NCBI GenBank assembly: GCA_021107755.1
Contig: JAIOSF010000002.1
Location: 1-64,000 of the forward strand
Direction: 5' to 3'
Length of the DNA: 64,000 nt
Source of the DNA: Arcobacteraceae bacterium
GTDB taxonomy: Bacteria > Campylobacterota > Campylobacteria > Campylobacterales > Arcobacteraceae
Positions 47,339 to 56,524 of the stretch are shown in pieces (within the stretch, counting starts at the first letter, position 1; each line of letters starts with the position of its first letter). A model generated the notes under the pieces. The model did not search any database, was not told the DNA's origin, and saw only the letters and a list, made by a program, of their open reading frames with translations. The translations under genes and the position numbers were made by a program.

Positions 47339-48925
47339 TTATACTTTTAAAAATTTAGAATATATTATATCTTTTATTTCATTATAATTATTGTGATATA
47401 AAGCATTATTATTAAAATATTCTACATTTTGACTTTTTTTATTTAATAAATTAAATTTTAGACCCTCTAAAGTTGCTACTGCATTTACATATTCTTCATG
47501 AAAAATAGATATTTCATTTTCCCTCAGTATATCTGGTTCTGGTTCATAGGTATAATACGGCTTTGATAAAAATGATGCTTCATAAATCACAGTACTTGCT
47601 GGACCAATCACAAAATCAACTTTATTAATTAAATCTACTAAGTTCTCTTCTTTTATTATATTTTTCGATAGTAATTCATTTTGATAGACTTTAGTATAAA
47701 AAAATTTATTTGCTCTGCCTGGATGTATTTTAAATTTTAAATTTTCTTTTTTGAAACCTAATTCTAGGAGCATATTGATTAAATTTTTATTGATTTCAAT
47801 AATTTGTCCTCTAGAAAAATCATACCTTTCATCAGGTACAAATGGTAAAATCAATATTTTTTGTTCTTTTAAATCTTTTTTAATAACTATATCTTCTTTA
47901 TATTTTTGAATTTCAATAAAACTTGGATAACCAGCAGGGATTACATTTAAATCAATTGATTTATAAAAACTTGTTTCAAAGTTTGACCAAGTTAATACTG
48001 TATTAATATTATCTAACTCTTTAATTTGATGTGTGTATATTATTACACCATGATTATACAAGGCTACTTCACCTTCTATATTATTTAAATATTGTTTAAA
48101 TATACTTGGTATTCTTCCCTCAGGATGAATCAAAATGGCTTTTGTAATATTATATTTTTTTGAATATTTAATAACTGTATCAATGACATATTTTACCTCA
48201 TTCTTTACATATTTATAATGTTTTTTACATATTTCAGAAACTATAGTATTTAAGTCACTATTTTTATCAATATTTAAAGAATAATTTATTCTATTAACTT
48301 TAGATAGTTTTGGCATAAAATATAATGGATTAGATATAGAAAATATTTTTTTTAGATTAACAGGGAGCTGATCTGTCACTATTTTATTGTCAAACTTTTC
48401 CATCAGTTTTATAGTATTAAAATACCCTTGATAAAAACACTTTTGTTGTTGTTTTCTATTTTTTAATAAATTATTTGTTGAGATTATTATTTTTCGTAAA
48501 AAATTTTTAAAAAAATTTTCATGAGAAGACTCATTTATATTACTCAATTCCTGTTCAACACTTTCGTTTAATACTATTAACTTATAAGATATATTCATTT
48601 TTTCCAAAATCTCAAAATAAATACTATCAATATTTATAGAAGTAGACTTATATATATTAATATGACTAGGGTTTACAGACAATACCATCATGATAAAAGA
48701 TATGGTATTTATATTGGAATTAAATAATTCATAACTAATTACTTTACCAATTGAAATATTTTTATAGATAGTGTAATCGTTGCCATCCTTTATAAACCAA
48801 TTTCTAGTTAGATAATCTATTTTTGGTCTCATATCATTAAATTTATCTCTATTAATTAATTCATCAAAATAATATATACCATCTTTTTTTAACAGATACT
48901 CAAAACATATATTTATAGTTTTCAT
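47339..48925 (-). CDS. Large GT-B-like protein, possible CDP-glycerol/sugar transferase
   Basis: 528 residues, not confidently recognised. The C-terminal 250 residues resemble GT-B enzymes of the CDP-glycerophosphotransferase/surface-carbohydrate type: AILIHPEGRIPS, VALYNHGVIIY, HPGRANKFF and FVIGPASTVIYEASFLSKPYYTYEPE, where HPGR and GPxST would face a nucleotide donor. The N-terminal half is Lys/Asn/Ile-rich and unique. It lies between a radical SAM gene and a TIGR04372-like transferase gene. Probable transfer of a sugar or polyol phosphate. Confidence 0.5.
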   Translation of the reverse strand: MKTINICFEYLLKKDGIYYFDELINRDKFNDMRPKIDYLTRNWFIKDGNDYTIYKNISIGKVISYELFNSNINTISFIMMVLSVNPSHINIYKSTSINIDSIYFEILEKMNISYKLIVLNESVEQELSNINESSHENFFKNFLRKIIISTNNLLKNRKQQQKCFYQGYFNTIKLMEKFDNKIVTDQLPVNLKKIFSISNPLYFMPKLSKVNRINYSLNIDKNSDLNTIVSEICKKHYKYVKNEVKYVIDTVIKYSKKYNITKAILIHPEGRIPSIFKQYLNNIEGEVALYNHGVIIYTHQIKELDNINTVLTWSNFETSFYKSIDLNVIPAGYPSFIEIQKYKEDIVIKKDLKEQKILILPFVPDERYDFSRGQIIEINKNLINMLLELGFKKENLKFKIHPGRANKFFYTKVYQNELLSKNIIKEENLVDLINKVDFVIGPASTVIYEASFLSKPYYTYEPEPDILRENEISIFHEEYVNAVATLEGLKFNLLNKKSQNVEYFNNNALYHNNYNEIKDIIYSKFLKV

Positions 48926-48941
48926 ATTATATCATTTCAAA

Positions 48942-50207
48942 TTATCTTAAATTTTTTTCTAATTGAAATAAACAAACTCTACCATTTGCATTAATTCTAT
49001 TTGCATAACGGTAAGCAAGCTCAACATTAGTCCAGTTTTCTGAAAAAAACAATTTTTCTTCTTCTATCCATCTTAATATATTTGTTTCAACTATTTTATC
49101 AAATTTATCATCTAATATAGTTCTTTTTGCGGGTTGTTTTAGATTAGAATACATCTCTTTCACAGCTAAAAGTATTTCTTCTTCTGTATTTTCTATCAAA
49201 TTAAATTTTTCAAAAAATTTATTTAAATAAAAGTCATTTATATTTGTATTTATATACATAGGTTTTTCAAAAATTTCATTGAATGTTAATAATTTATTTG
49301 TTTGTTTATCCTGTATATTAACAAAAAGAGTTCTATCAGAACTCTTATATGCTTTTACTAAACCAAAATCAGAATAATTAACTGCAAGAACAGGTGTACC
49401 AAAGAGAAAAGCTGTATCAAGTATTCCTGAGTTTGTACCAATATAAAACCTACATTGTTTAATTAAAAATAAATCCATTAGTCCTGATTTATATATAGTA
49501 TTTGGATAATCAATAAAATCTTCATTAATATTCATTTTAATTGGATCACCTAATCTTACAACTTTACCACCTAGCTCATTTATATATTTTATTGTTTTTT
49601 CATAGTTTTTAGGTGTAGAATTTCTAAAACTTGCGTTTGTACCTTCATTTCCAAAGTGACTTGTTCTTATATGTAAACATACAAACCAATCATTTTCTTG
49701 AATTCCTAGTGTGTTAAGATTATCCAAACAACTCAATTGAGTCTCTCTTGAAAAATCTAAATCTATTTTTTCCTCATATAATTTAGACCAATGAGTTTTG
49801 TTAACAGAGTCTTGACTGAATGTTTTTAATGATTCAATATTGAACAAATCTTTATGTCCAACTCCAAGATAACTATATTTAAAAGGTCTAGAAATATAAA
49901 GTATATATAAAATTGATTTAATTAATAAATAGATACCAAATATACACCCAAATATTACTCCTAGTATTAAATTAAAAAATTTATTTTTATATATATAAGG
50001 TGATTCTAGTTCATAAAAAGAGATTAATTGGTTGTACCTTAATCTTTTTAATAAAAATTTAAAACATATCCTTTTTCTTGGGAAAATAAGTTGTTTATTA
50101 TTTCGTTTTGCCTTATAAAGAGCATGTAATAATTTTTCTGAAAAATTACCTATATTAACATCATAATCCATAATAAAAAGTATCTTATTTCTAAAAAAAT
50201 TAAACAT
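48942..50207 (-). CDS. TIGR04372-like glycosyltransferase
   Basis: 421 residues, with a membrane-associated hydrophobic segment around 85-110. The C-terminal half has the pattern VCLHIRTSHFG, NYEKTIKYINELGGKVVRLGD, and RFYIGTNSGILDTAFLFGTPVLAVN, which I recognise as that family of GT-B enzymes related to ADP-heptose transferases. ATG start overlaps the nucleotidyltransferase gene by 8 bases. It is the last gene of the radical SAM/transketolase block and the best candidate to transfer its product. Confidence 0.72.
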   Translation of the reverse strand: MFNFFRNKILFIMDYDVNIGNFSEKLLHALYKAKRNNKQLIFPRKRICFKFLLKRLRYNQLISFYELESPYIYKNKFFNLILGVIFGCIFGIYLLIKSILYILYISRPFKYSYLGVGHKDLFNIESLKTFSQDSVNKTHWSKLYEEKIDLDFSRETQLSCLDNLNTLGIQENDWFVCLHIRTSHFGNEGTNASFRNSTPKNYEKTIKYINELGGKVVRLGDPIKMNINEDFIDYPNTIYKSGLMDLFLIKQCRFYIGTNSGILDTAFLFGTPVLAVNYSDFGLVKAYKSSDRTLFVNIQDKQTNKLLTFNEIFEKPMYINTNINDFYLNKFFEKFNLIENTEEEILLAVKEMYSNLKQPAKRTILDDKFDKIVETNILRWIEEEKLFFSENWTNVELAYRYANRINANGRVCLFQLEKNLR

Positions 50208-50922
50208 ATTTTATCCCTTCTATTTGGGCTAATGCATAACTTTCAATAGTTCCTATATCCCTATGATATACATCGTTTAAATATGTATTAATTTTACCCA
50301 TAAAATGGGGAAGAACATCATTACTAAAATCTATATCTTTCTTATTTAAAGATTCTAAAAAGTTAAATATTGATGCTTCACAAATGTATACTGCACCATT
50401 TGCTAAATTTGAAGGGGGATTTTTCACTTTTTCATGAAATTTTTGAACAACATTATTCTTATCTAACTCCACGATACCACAGCTAGATGGGTTGTCACTT
50501 TTAAATAGCATCATAGTAATATCACAATTTTTAGGTCTATTTTTATGAGAATAAATAAAGGCAGTAAAATCACATATTGTAAAATTATCAGCATGTATTA
50601 ACATAAATGGCTCATTATTGTCTGACTTTTTATTCATAAAAAAGCTTTTATTAGCTAAAAGCGTTCCTCCTGTGTTTAAAAGTTCCTCTTCATGCACCAA
50701 TGTCACTATATCTTTATATTGACTATCATTAATATAATTTTCTACTTTATTTGATAAGTAAGAAGTATTAACAAGTATTTCTTTAATACCAACTTTAGAT
50801 AAATTTTCAATCCAATATTCTAAAAGTGGTTTTCCATTTATTGGTACTAAACATTTTGGTATAGTATTTGTAATAGGTCTTAATCTTGTACCTAGTCCAG
50901 CAGCTAACAATAAAGCTTTCAC
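50200..50922 (-). CDS. Sugar-1-phosphate nucleotidyltransferase (HddC-like)
   Basis: 240 residues: KALLLAAGLGTRLRPIT, PKCLVPINGKPLLEYWIENL, NTGGTLL, LIHADNF and HRDIGTIESYALA. This short form without a C-terminal beta helix is typical of HddC (GDP-heptose) and other NDP-sugar synthases. The start is GTG, overlapping the stop of the kinase-fusion gene by one base. With a kinase domain and a GmhA-like isomerase in the same neighbourhood, a heptose-1-phosphate substrate is plausible. Confidence 0.83.
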   Translation of the reverse strand: MKALLLAAGLGTRLRPITNTIPKCLVPINGKPLLEYWIENLSKVGIKEILVNTSYLSNKVENYINDSQYKDIVTLVHEEELLNTGGTLLANKSFFMNKKSDNNEPFMLIHADNFTICDFTAFIYSHKNRPKNCDITMMLFKSDNPSSCGIVELDKNNVVQKFHEKVKNPPSNLANGAVYICEASIFNFLESLNKKDIDFSNDVLPHFMGKINTYLNDVYHRDIGTIESYALAQIEGIKYV

Positions 50923-52391
50923 TATAATAATTCTTTCTTCAATTCTTCTATATTTAATGGTAAATTACCAACTCTACCAACTTGTGTTGCTGCCGCTAAA
51001 GAACCAATATAAATACTTTCAAATACACTTAAACCAGAAACTATTGCCATCGATGAAGAAATAAGTAAAGAATCTCCTGCACCTGATACATCTTTTGGTG
51101 AAGAATTTAATGCTGGTATTTGATCTGTAAACCATTTATCTTTACTATTATCATTTTTATCCGCATGGATTAAAACACCTTCTGAACCAAGAGTAATAAA
51201 TATATTTTTGATTTTTGATTTTTGCCTTAATTTTTCAGCTAAAATAATTAGACCAGATTCAAAGTCATTAAGTGCCAATCTAGCTTCTCTTTCCGTAGGT
51301 GTAACTAAAGTCATATTATAAAATTTTGATATATCTCCAGTTTGTGATGATGATTGACTATCTGCTACCATCATAATATTGTTTTGTAGAGCTAAATTTG
51401 TGATGTTATTAATTAAACTTTGTGGTAAACATCCATAACTAAAGTCTGAAAAAACAATTAAGTCTTTTTCTTTAATTGTCTTTTCTAAATCACTCATAAT
51501 TTCATTTTGGATATCTTTATTTATATGGTGTTGTTTTAGATGATTCACTCTTAAAAGAGTTTTACCGTTTGCACGAAAACGCTGTTTTAATGTAGTTGGT
51601 CGTGTACTATCCTTATAAATATATCCATTAATATTATAAGCATCTAATTTTTCTTGAACTATTTTTGTATTTTCATCATCTCCAAGTACAGTGATAAAAT
51701 CTACATTTGCACCTAAACTAGAAGCGTGAGCAGCAACTATTCCAGCTCCTCCTAAAAATATATCTGAAGATATAGGGGTTACAACAATTGTTGGATCTTC
51801 TTGACTCATACCAAGAGGTTCACAAGTTTTATATTCATCTACTATAGTATCTCCAATAACCAAAACATTTAATTTACTAAATGTATCCAAAGTTTTAATT
51901 AATTTTTTTGAATCAATATTATTTCTTTTTATATAGTCCATTGGTTTATGGATATTTGAAGTATCTAAAGTTTTAAATTCCTTTTGAAGAAGAGATAATG
52001 AAGAAAAACGAATATCCCCTGAACTAAATATTAAATTTCCACCATAAGATTTAACAACATCTAATTCACCATTAAATTTATCTTCATGTTCATTTCCTTT
52101 TACAACAATATCAGGTTTTAATTTTTTAATAAACTCTAAAACATCTATATCTATTACAAATGAATAATCTACAAATAAAGAATAGTTTAAAGCTTCCAAC
52201 CTTAACTCTGAGTCAATTAAAATATCACCACTTTCATTTCCCTCTAAAGCTACAACTAAGAAATCACCATTATCTTTTGCAAATTTTAATAATCTTAAAT
52301 GACCCGGATGGAGAATATTGAATTTACCAGATACAAAGACTACTTTTTTATTCTTAGAAAGTTTTTTAATATTATTAATATGTTGATTCAT
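50922..52391 (-). CDS. Fused cytidylyltransferase-PfkB sugar kinase (HldE-like parts, reversed order)
   Basis: 489 residues. Residues 15-145 form a nucleotidyltransferase of the HldE-C/TagD type (SGKFNILHPGH, with HPGH at 28-31; VVKGNEHE). Residues 160-489 form a PfkB/HldE-N-type kinase (LVIGDTIVDEYKTCEPLGMSQEDP, FLGGAGIVAAH, catalytic D440 in DVSGAGDSLL). In HldE the kinase comes first, so the order is swapped. Both halves keep their key residues, so a bifunctional enzyme phosphorylating and activating a heptose-like sugar is likely. The next gene encodes a second nucleotidyltransferase, so the first half may have another substrate. Confidence 0.85.
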   Translation of the reverse strand: MNQHINNIKKLSKNKKVVFVSGKFNILHPGHLRLLKFAKDNGDFLVVALEGNESGDILIDSELRLEALNYSLFVDYSFVIDIDVLEFIKKLKPDIVVKGNEHEDKFNGELDVVKSYGGNLIFSSGDIRFSSLSLLQKEFKTLDTSNIHKPMDYIKRNNIDSKKLIKTLDTFSKLNVLVIGDTIVDEYKTCEPLGMSQEDPTIVVTPISSDIFLGGAGIVAAHASSLGANVDFITVLGDDENTKIVQEKLDAYNINGYIYKDSTRPTTLKQRFRANGKTLLRVNHLKQHHINKDIQNEIMSDLEKTIKEKDLIVFSDFSYGCLPQSLINNITNLALQNNIMMVADSQSSSQTGDISKFYNMTLVTPTEREARLALNDFESGLIILAEKLRQKSKIKNIFITLGSEGVLIHADKNDNSKDKWFTDQIPALNSSPKDVSGAGDSLLISSSMAIVSGLSVFESIYIGSLAAATQVGRVGNLPLNIEELKKELL

Positions 52392-52399
52392 AAGTTTCT

Positions 52400-53509
52400 C
52401 TAAATAAAATTAATATGGTTTGGTATTTGCCCAGTGGGTTTCTCTAAACTTATATTTTCTTTTTGTAATGCATCTAAATATTCATTTGGTTTATGTTGCA
52501 AACATAAAGAACCACACATTTTTTGAGCATCGAAATTAGGTGAGGCCAAATAATTCATAACTTCCCAATATCTATCACTGTTAACAATATCTTTAAATCT
52601 AGTTTGTGTAATATTACCAATGTGAAATTTTTTATATTTTTCATTAAATAACATTCCACAAGGAGCTACAAGTCCTGATCCTGACATTTGAATCTGAAAA
52701 GGTGGTCCATAACATCTTTGGTAACTTCGTTTTCCCTCAGCATTGATTTTAGACCATTTAACTACAACTTGGTACTCATCATCTGAATAAGTTTCTGCTT
52801 CTTTTAATAAATCCTGTAATTCAGCATATTTAGAATAGTCAACTCCTAAATCACCCTCTTCACTATCACTCGTATGTTTTATTACAACATAATCAGGACG
52901 GATTTTTTTACCAAGCTTTGCTAGAGGAATAATCTGGTCACCATCTTGTGGCATTAAAACCATTTGCATACCAATTGTAACATCTAAATTTAATCGTTTT
53001 TTAATTTCCATCATATCTACAATATTATCACATACATCATCAAAATATGACTCTTTCACACCCATAATTTCAGAGTATCTTTTAGGTTCACCTGCAGAGA
53101 AATTTACACGTAAATAAGTTAAGTGAGGTAAAATTTTTTCTAAATCATCTTTTCTTGTGTTCCATCCATGTGTAGCTACAGCCATTGAAATACCAAGTTC
53201 GGAACCTTTTATAATAGTATGTACATAATCAGGATGAATAGAACTTTCTCCATCTGAAACTAAACTAATAGCTTTAACTCCCATTTCAGCACAATCTTCA
53301 AGAAAATTATCAATTATTTCTTTGGTAATTTCAAATCTATCATTTTCTTGTAATCTTGCATAACAAAAACCACATCCATAATTACAAGCTCTTGTTAAAG
53401 ACATATCTATTGTAATTGGAGCTATTCTTTCTCCATTTAACCATTGTTGTACACGCTCACCATGCCAAGCTAATTTAGTACCATCTAAGATCAGTTCTTT
53501 ATTTTTCAT
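52400..53509 (-). CDS. Radical SAM enzyme of the transketolase block (copy 2)
   Basis: 369 residues. CNYGCGFC (C42, C46, C49) binds the SAM cluster. SLVSDGESSIHPD and VATHGWN line the barrel. Later cysteines include RCYGPPFQIQMSGSGLVAPCG and MCGSLC, giving a SPASM/twitch-like auxiliary-cluster region. The protein ends in PNHINFI, and the copy at 56.5 kb ends in NNHVNFI; both also begin with an H-x2-RV-x2-W pattern just before the core, so they are paralogues. Likely a redox or epimerising step on a sugar; substrate unknown. Confidence 0.88.
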   Translation of the reverse strand: MKNKELILDGTKLAWHGERVQQWLNGERIAPITIDMSLTRACNYGCGFCYARLQENDRFEITKEIIDNFLEDCAEMGVKAISLVSDGESSIHPDYVHTIIKGSELGISMAVATHGWNTRKDDLEKILPHLTYLRVNFSAGEPKRYSEIMGVKESYFDDVCDNIVDMMEIKKRLNLDVTIGMQMVLMPQDGDQIIPLAKLGKKIRPDYVVIKHTSDSEEGDLGVDYSKYAELQDLLKEAETYSDDEYQVVVKWSKINAEGKRSYQRCYGPPFQIQMSGSGLVAPCGMLFNEKYKKFHIGNITQTRFKDIVNSDRYWEVMNYLASPNFDAQKMCGSLCLQHKPNEYLDALQKENISLEKPTGQIPNHINFI

Positions 53510-53511
53510 TT

Positions 53512-54231
53512 TTAGTTCTTTCTTTTTCTGTTAGCATCTTGTTTTTCAACAAACATAATTTCTAGTGAAAATCCCAATTCTTTACTTATGCTTGTTTCCA
53601 TATCAAAAAGTAATTTAGCAAGAGAAGGGTATATCTCTTTATCTGCAAAAAATTCAACGCGCATATCTCCAATTAGTTTAATGTCATAATTATCTATATT
53701 ATTTTTTTTACAAAAAGTAGCTATATTTTCAGACACTATATTTTCTCTTTCTTTTATATCTAAGTTTTTCCACTTTGTTATTGCGTTTGGACTATAAGTA
53801 TTTACAATAGGTTGATAATTTTGAGTTTCGCAATATTGTTTATATATGTTTCTAATTAAATGTAATGGCGTTTTAAAAATTTCACAACTATTAGATGGCA
53901 TTATAACACCTTTAATACTATGTACCATAGAATCATCTCTTAGTAAATTTTCTAGTCTCAATACACTATGATCTTGTGCTTCTAAAATTGGTAGTCCTCT
54001 AATAATCTCACAAAAGGCATTCATTACACCCTGAAGATATTTATCATTATTAGATATATCAAATACAGCATTATCAATGACATGTGAATTTGGATTAACA
54101 CTAATCGTAAGTTCACATCCATTTTCTATTTCTTTATATTCTATACATTGATTACATTTATTGTAATTAGTGTTAATATGCTTATCATTATATAACAAAA
54201 TATTTTTTTCATAAATTTTTATATTTTTCAA
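53512..54231 (-). CDS. Unrecognised Cys-containing protein of the transketolase block
   Basis: 239 residues, no family recognised. Seven cysteines: C26 and C29 form CNQC, then 39, 74, 116, 134, 174. The middle part (ISVNPNSHVIDNAVFDI, NAFCEIIRGLPILEAQDHS) weakly recalls Fe-S scaffold (IscU/NifU-like) domains, but this is by eye only. The start is TTG with AAGG seven bases upstream. It is wedged 3 bases from a radical SAM gene and 18 bases from the transketolase gene, so it should act in the same pathway, perhaps as a cluster or electron helper. Confidence 0.6.
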   Translation of the reverse strand: MKNIKIYEKNILLYNDKHINTNYNKCNQCIEYKEIENGCELTISVNPNSHVIDNAVFDISNNDKYLQGVMNAFCEIIRGLPILEAQDHSVLRLENLLRDDSMVHSIKGVIMPSNSCEIFKTPLHLIRNIYKQYCETQNYQPIVNTYSPNAITKWKNLDIKERENIVSENIATFCKKNNIDNYDIKLIGDMRVEFFADKEIYPSLAKLLFDMETSISKELGFSLEIMFVEKQDANRKRKN

Positions 54232-54249
54232 TTTTTTGCCTTATCTTAA

Positions 54250-54741
54250 TTATTTACATCTTAAATATGTTGGACCATTATAATCAAACATCTCTTTTAT
54301 ATCATTTTTGAGTGTTTCATTAGTAGGTGCAAAAATTTTAAAATTTTTAAATATCTTCATCATTTTTATATCATCATCATCCATGCAATGACTTCGTCCA
54401 AGTGTACTAAAATAATTGTCTGCGCCAACTCCAACTAGTTTTATATTCATTTGATGCTCATTTAAATCATATCGAATTTGCTCGTAAGCTCTCATAACTA
54501 AAAATGGAACTTGAGAATACACAAGAGGTTTTAATCCTGCTAAATACATACCAGCACTCATGCTAATTGTTGCTTGTTCACAAATTCCCGTATTAAATGT
54601 TCTATTTTTATGATTATAGAAAAAATCATCAAGAACAGCAAATCCCATATCTCCAACTAAAAGACTCATACTCTCATCATCTTTAAAGTATGTGTATATT
54701 TCAGCCATCACTTCTTGTTTTGTTGCTAATTCATTTACCAT
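54250..54741 (-). CDS. Transketolase-like Pyr-domain subunit, minimal
   Basis: 163 residues, covering only the pyrimidine-binding ThDP domain: LVGDMGFAV, FNTGICEQATISMSAG with the catalytic Glu (E55), VYSQVPFLVMRAYEQIRYD, and GVGADNYFSTLGRSHCMDDDD. It ends at GPTYLRCK, where ordinary split transketolases continue for another 130-140 residues (the C-terminal domain). The stop is followed by another gene, so nothing continues in another frame. I use the ATG at 54741; a GTG two codons earlier is open too. It works with the PP subunit upstream. Confidence 0.85.
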   Translation of the reverse strand: MVNELATKQEVMAEIYTYFKDDESMSLLVGDMGFAVLDDFFYNHKNRTFNTGICEQATISMSAGMYLAGLKPLVYSQVPFLVMRAYEQIRYDLNEHQMNIKLVGVGADNYFSTLGRSHCMDDDDIKMMKIFKNFKIFAPTNETLKNDIKEMFDYNGPTYLRCK

Positions 54742-55525
54742 TGTCACAACCTAAAATATATCCATCCTGTGTTGGACATCTAAAATGATGAGATATTGAA
54801 TCTTCACACATTTTTATACCTTTTCCTTTAATAGTGTCACATACAATAATTGATAACATGTCATTTTTATTATTAAAAAATTTACCCATAGATTCTTCTA
54901 GCAAAACCTCATTGTGTCCATCTATTTGATGAAAATTATCAGTGTATGCATTTAAAACTTTAGCAAGTCTATTATTATCCAATCCGACATCTTCTACTCT
55001 ATCCATAGCTTGCAATCCATTTCCATCTACAATTAAAAGTAAATTATCAAGTTTAAATCTATAAGCTAAAGATAAGGCTTCAAAATTACTACCCTCTTGC
55101 ATCTCCCCATCACCAACAACACATACAACTTTATTATCTTTTCCTTGCATTTTAAAGGCTTGTGCTATACCTACTGAAATTGGTAACCCATGTCCCAAAG
55201 AACCTGTTGAAGCTTCAATCATATAATCTAAGTTTTGAGTTAAGCACCCTTTGATACTAGCACCATTATAGAATGTTTCTAATTCATTATCTGGTAAAAA
55301 TCCAAGTTCATTTAATATAACATAGTATGCATAAGCACCATGTCCTTTGCTAAAAATCAATCTATCTCTGTCATTATCTTGAGGATTATTTATATTATAC
55401 TTTAAGAATTTTCCAAAAAGAGTTGTAAGCATTTCCACACAAGATAACGACGGAGCTAAATGACCTGCGCCAGTGTTACATGACAATGCAATAGTTTTTT
55501 TTCTTATATCAGAGCTATTTAACAC
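54731..55525 (-). CDS. Transketolase-like PP-domain subunit (N-terminal half)
   Basis: 264 residues forming the ThDP pyrophosphate-binding domain: SKGHGAYAYY, SLGHGLPISVGIA, and the ThDP motif GDGEMQEGSNFE ending about 30 residues later at DGN (138-169). The start is GTG with AGGAG upstream, inside the end of the epimerase gene. With the Pyr subunit it forms a two-gene transketolase-type enzyme, moving a two-carbon unit between sugars in known relatives. In this setting it could make a seven-carbon or branched sugar for the neighbouring kinase and nucleotidyltransferase. Confidence 0.9.
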   Translation of the reverse strand: MLNSSDIRKKTIALSCNTGAGHLAPSLSCVEMLTTLFGKFLKYNINNPQDNDRDRLIFSKGHGAYAYYVILNELGFLPDNELETFYNGASIKGCLTQNLDYMIEASTGSLGHGLPISVGIAQAFKMQGKDNKVVCVVGDGEMQEGSNFEALSLAYRFKLDNLLLIVDGNGLQAMDRVEDVGLDNNRLAKVLNAYTDNFHQIDGHNEVLLEESMGKFFNNKNDMLSIIVCDTIKGKGIKMCEDSISHHFRCPTQDGYILGCDNGK

Positions 55526-56515
55526 TTATTTTTCTCCTAAACATTCAAACCAATCTTTTGTAGCTTCATTTATACTATCTTCATCCCACACAGGAGCATC
55601 CCTCCACTGTTCTATGTTTTCAAGCATAATTTGAACACCATTTTCAAATGTAACTTTTGGAAACCAGTTTAGTTTTTCTTTAATTTTAGAGATATCAGCA
55701 TAAGTACAATCTGGTTCACCTGGTCTTTTTGGAATATATTTCTTATTACCACCTAAAAGCTCTACTAAATAATTAATACTATAAGTATTATCACTTCCTA
55801 CATTAAATATTTCACGAACATAGTCACTTTGGCTTGCCGTATAACAAGCATCAACAACATCTGTTACATAGGTAAAATCTCTTGTTTGTTCACCATCTCC
55901 AACAATTGTTAGTGGTTTGTTATTTAATAGTTGTGCTAAAAACACACCAAAAACTGCACCATATGTACCACTAGTTCTATGTCGAATTCCATATACATTA
56001 AAAAATCTCATAGATACTACTGGCATATCATAAACTAATCCCCAATGCATTACATACTGTTCACCAACAGTTTTTGTATGGGCATAAGGATATTCTGGCT
56101 TAATAGGACTTGTTTCAGGAGTTGGATATACTTCAGGAATGCCATAACATGAACTAGATGCCGCATAAACAAACTTTTTAAGATTCTGAGATTTTTTTGA
56201 AGCTTCTAAAACATTAATAGTTCCATCAACATTTGCTTTATGATAAGTTAATGGGTTGTTTATTGATGGTACTATATCTGCTAAAGCAGCATAATGAAAG
56301 ACATAATCTACATCATGAAAATACTCATCTAAGTTTATATTATAATCACCGATATCTATATTTACAAATCTTATAGAACCTTTATGATGCTCAATATTAT
56401 CTAGTCTACCATTAGCAAGATTATCAATAACTGTAACCTCATAATTCTTTGATACAAGAAGATCTACCATATGTGATCCAATAAAACCTGCGCCACCCGT
56501 AACTACTACTTTCAT
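55526..56515 (-). CDS. NAD-dependent sugar epimerase/dehydratase
   Basis: 329 residues of the extended SDR family: VTGGAGFIGSHM (5-16), HYAALADIVPS, SSSCYG, YAHTKTVGEQYV (catalytic YxxxK), RFFNVYGIRHR and RDFTYV. General UDP-glucose 4-epimerase/GDP-sugar type; a 4-epimerase, 4,6-dehydratase or decarboxylase cannot be distinguished. It sits between a radical SAM gene and the transketolase genes. Confidence 0.85.
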   Translation of the reverse strand: MKVVVTGGAGFIGSHMVDLLVSKNYEVTVIDNLANGRLDNIEHHKGSIRFVNIDIGDYNINLDEYFHDVDYVFHYAALADIVPSINNPLTYHKANVDGTINVLEASKKSQNLKKFVYAASSSCYGIPEVYPTPETSPIKPEYPYAHTKTVGEQYVMHWGLVYDMPVVSMRFFNVYGIRHRTSGTYGAVFGVFLAQLLNNKPLTIVGDGEQTRDFTYVTDVVDACYTASQSDYVREIFNVGSDNTYSINYLVELLGGNKKYIPKRPGEPDCTYADISKIKEKLNWFPKVTFENGVQIMLENIEQWRDAPVWDEDSINEATKDWFECLGEK

Positions 56516-56524
56516 ACTTAACCT

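Noticed and set aside
54250-55525. Transketolase broken by frameshift
   Set aside because: Each half starts with its own ribosome site and ends at a domain border, and the missing C-terminal domain is not present in any frame downstream.
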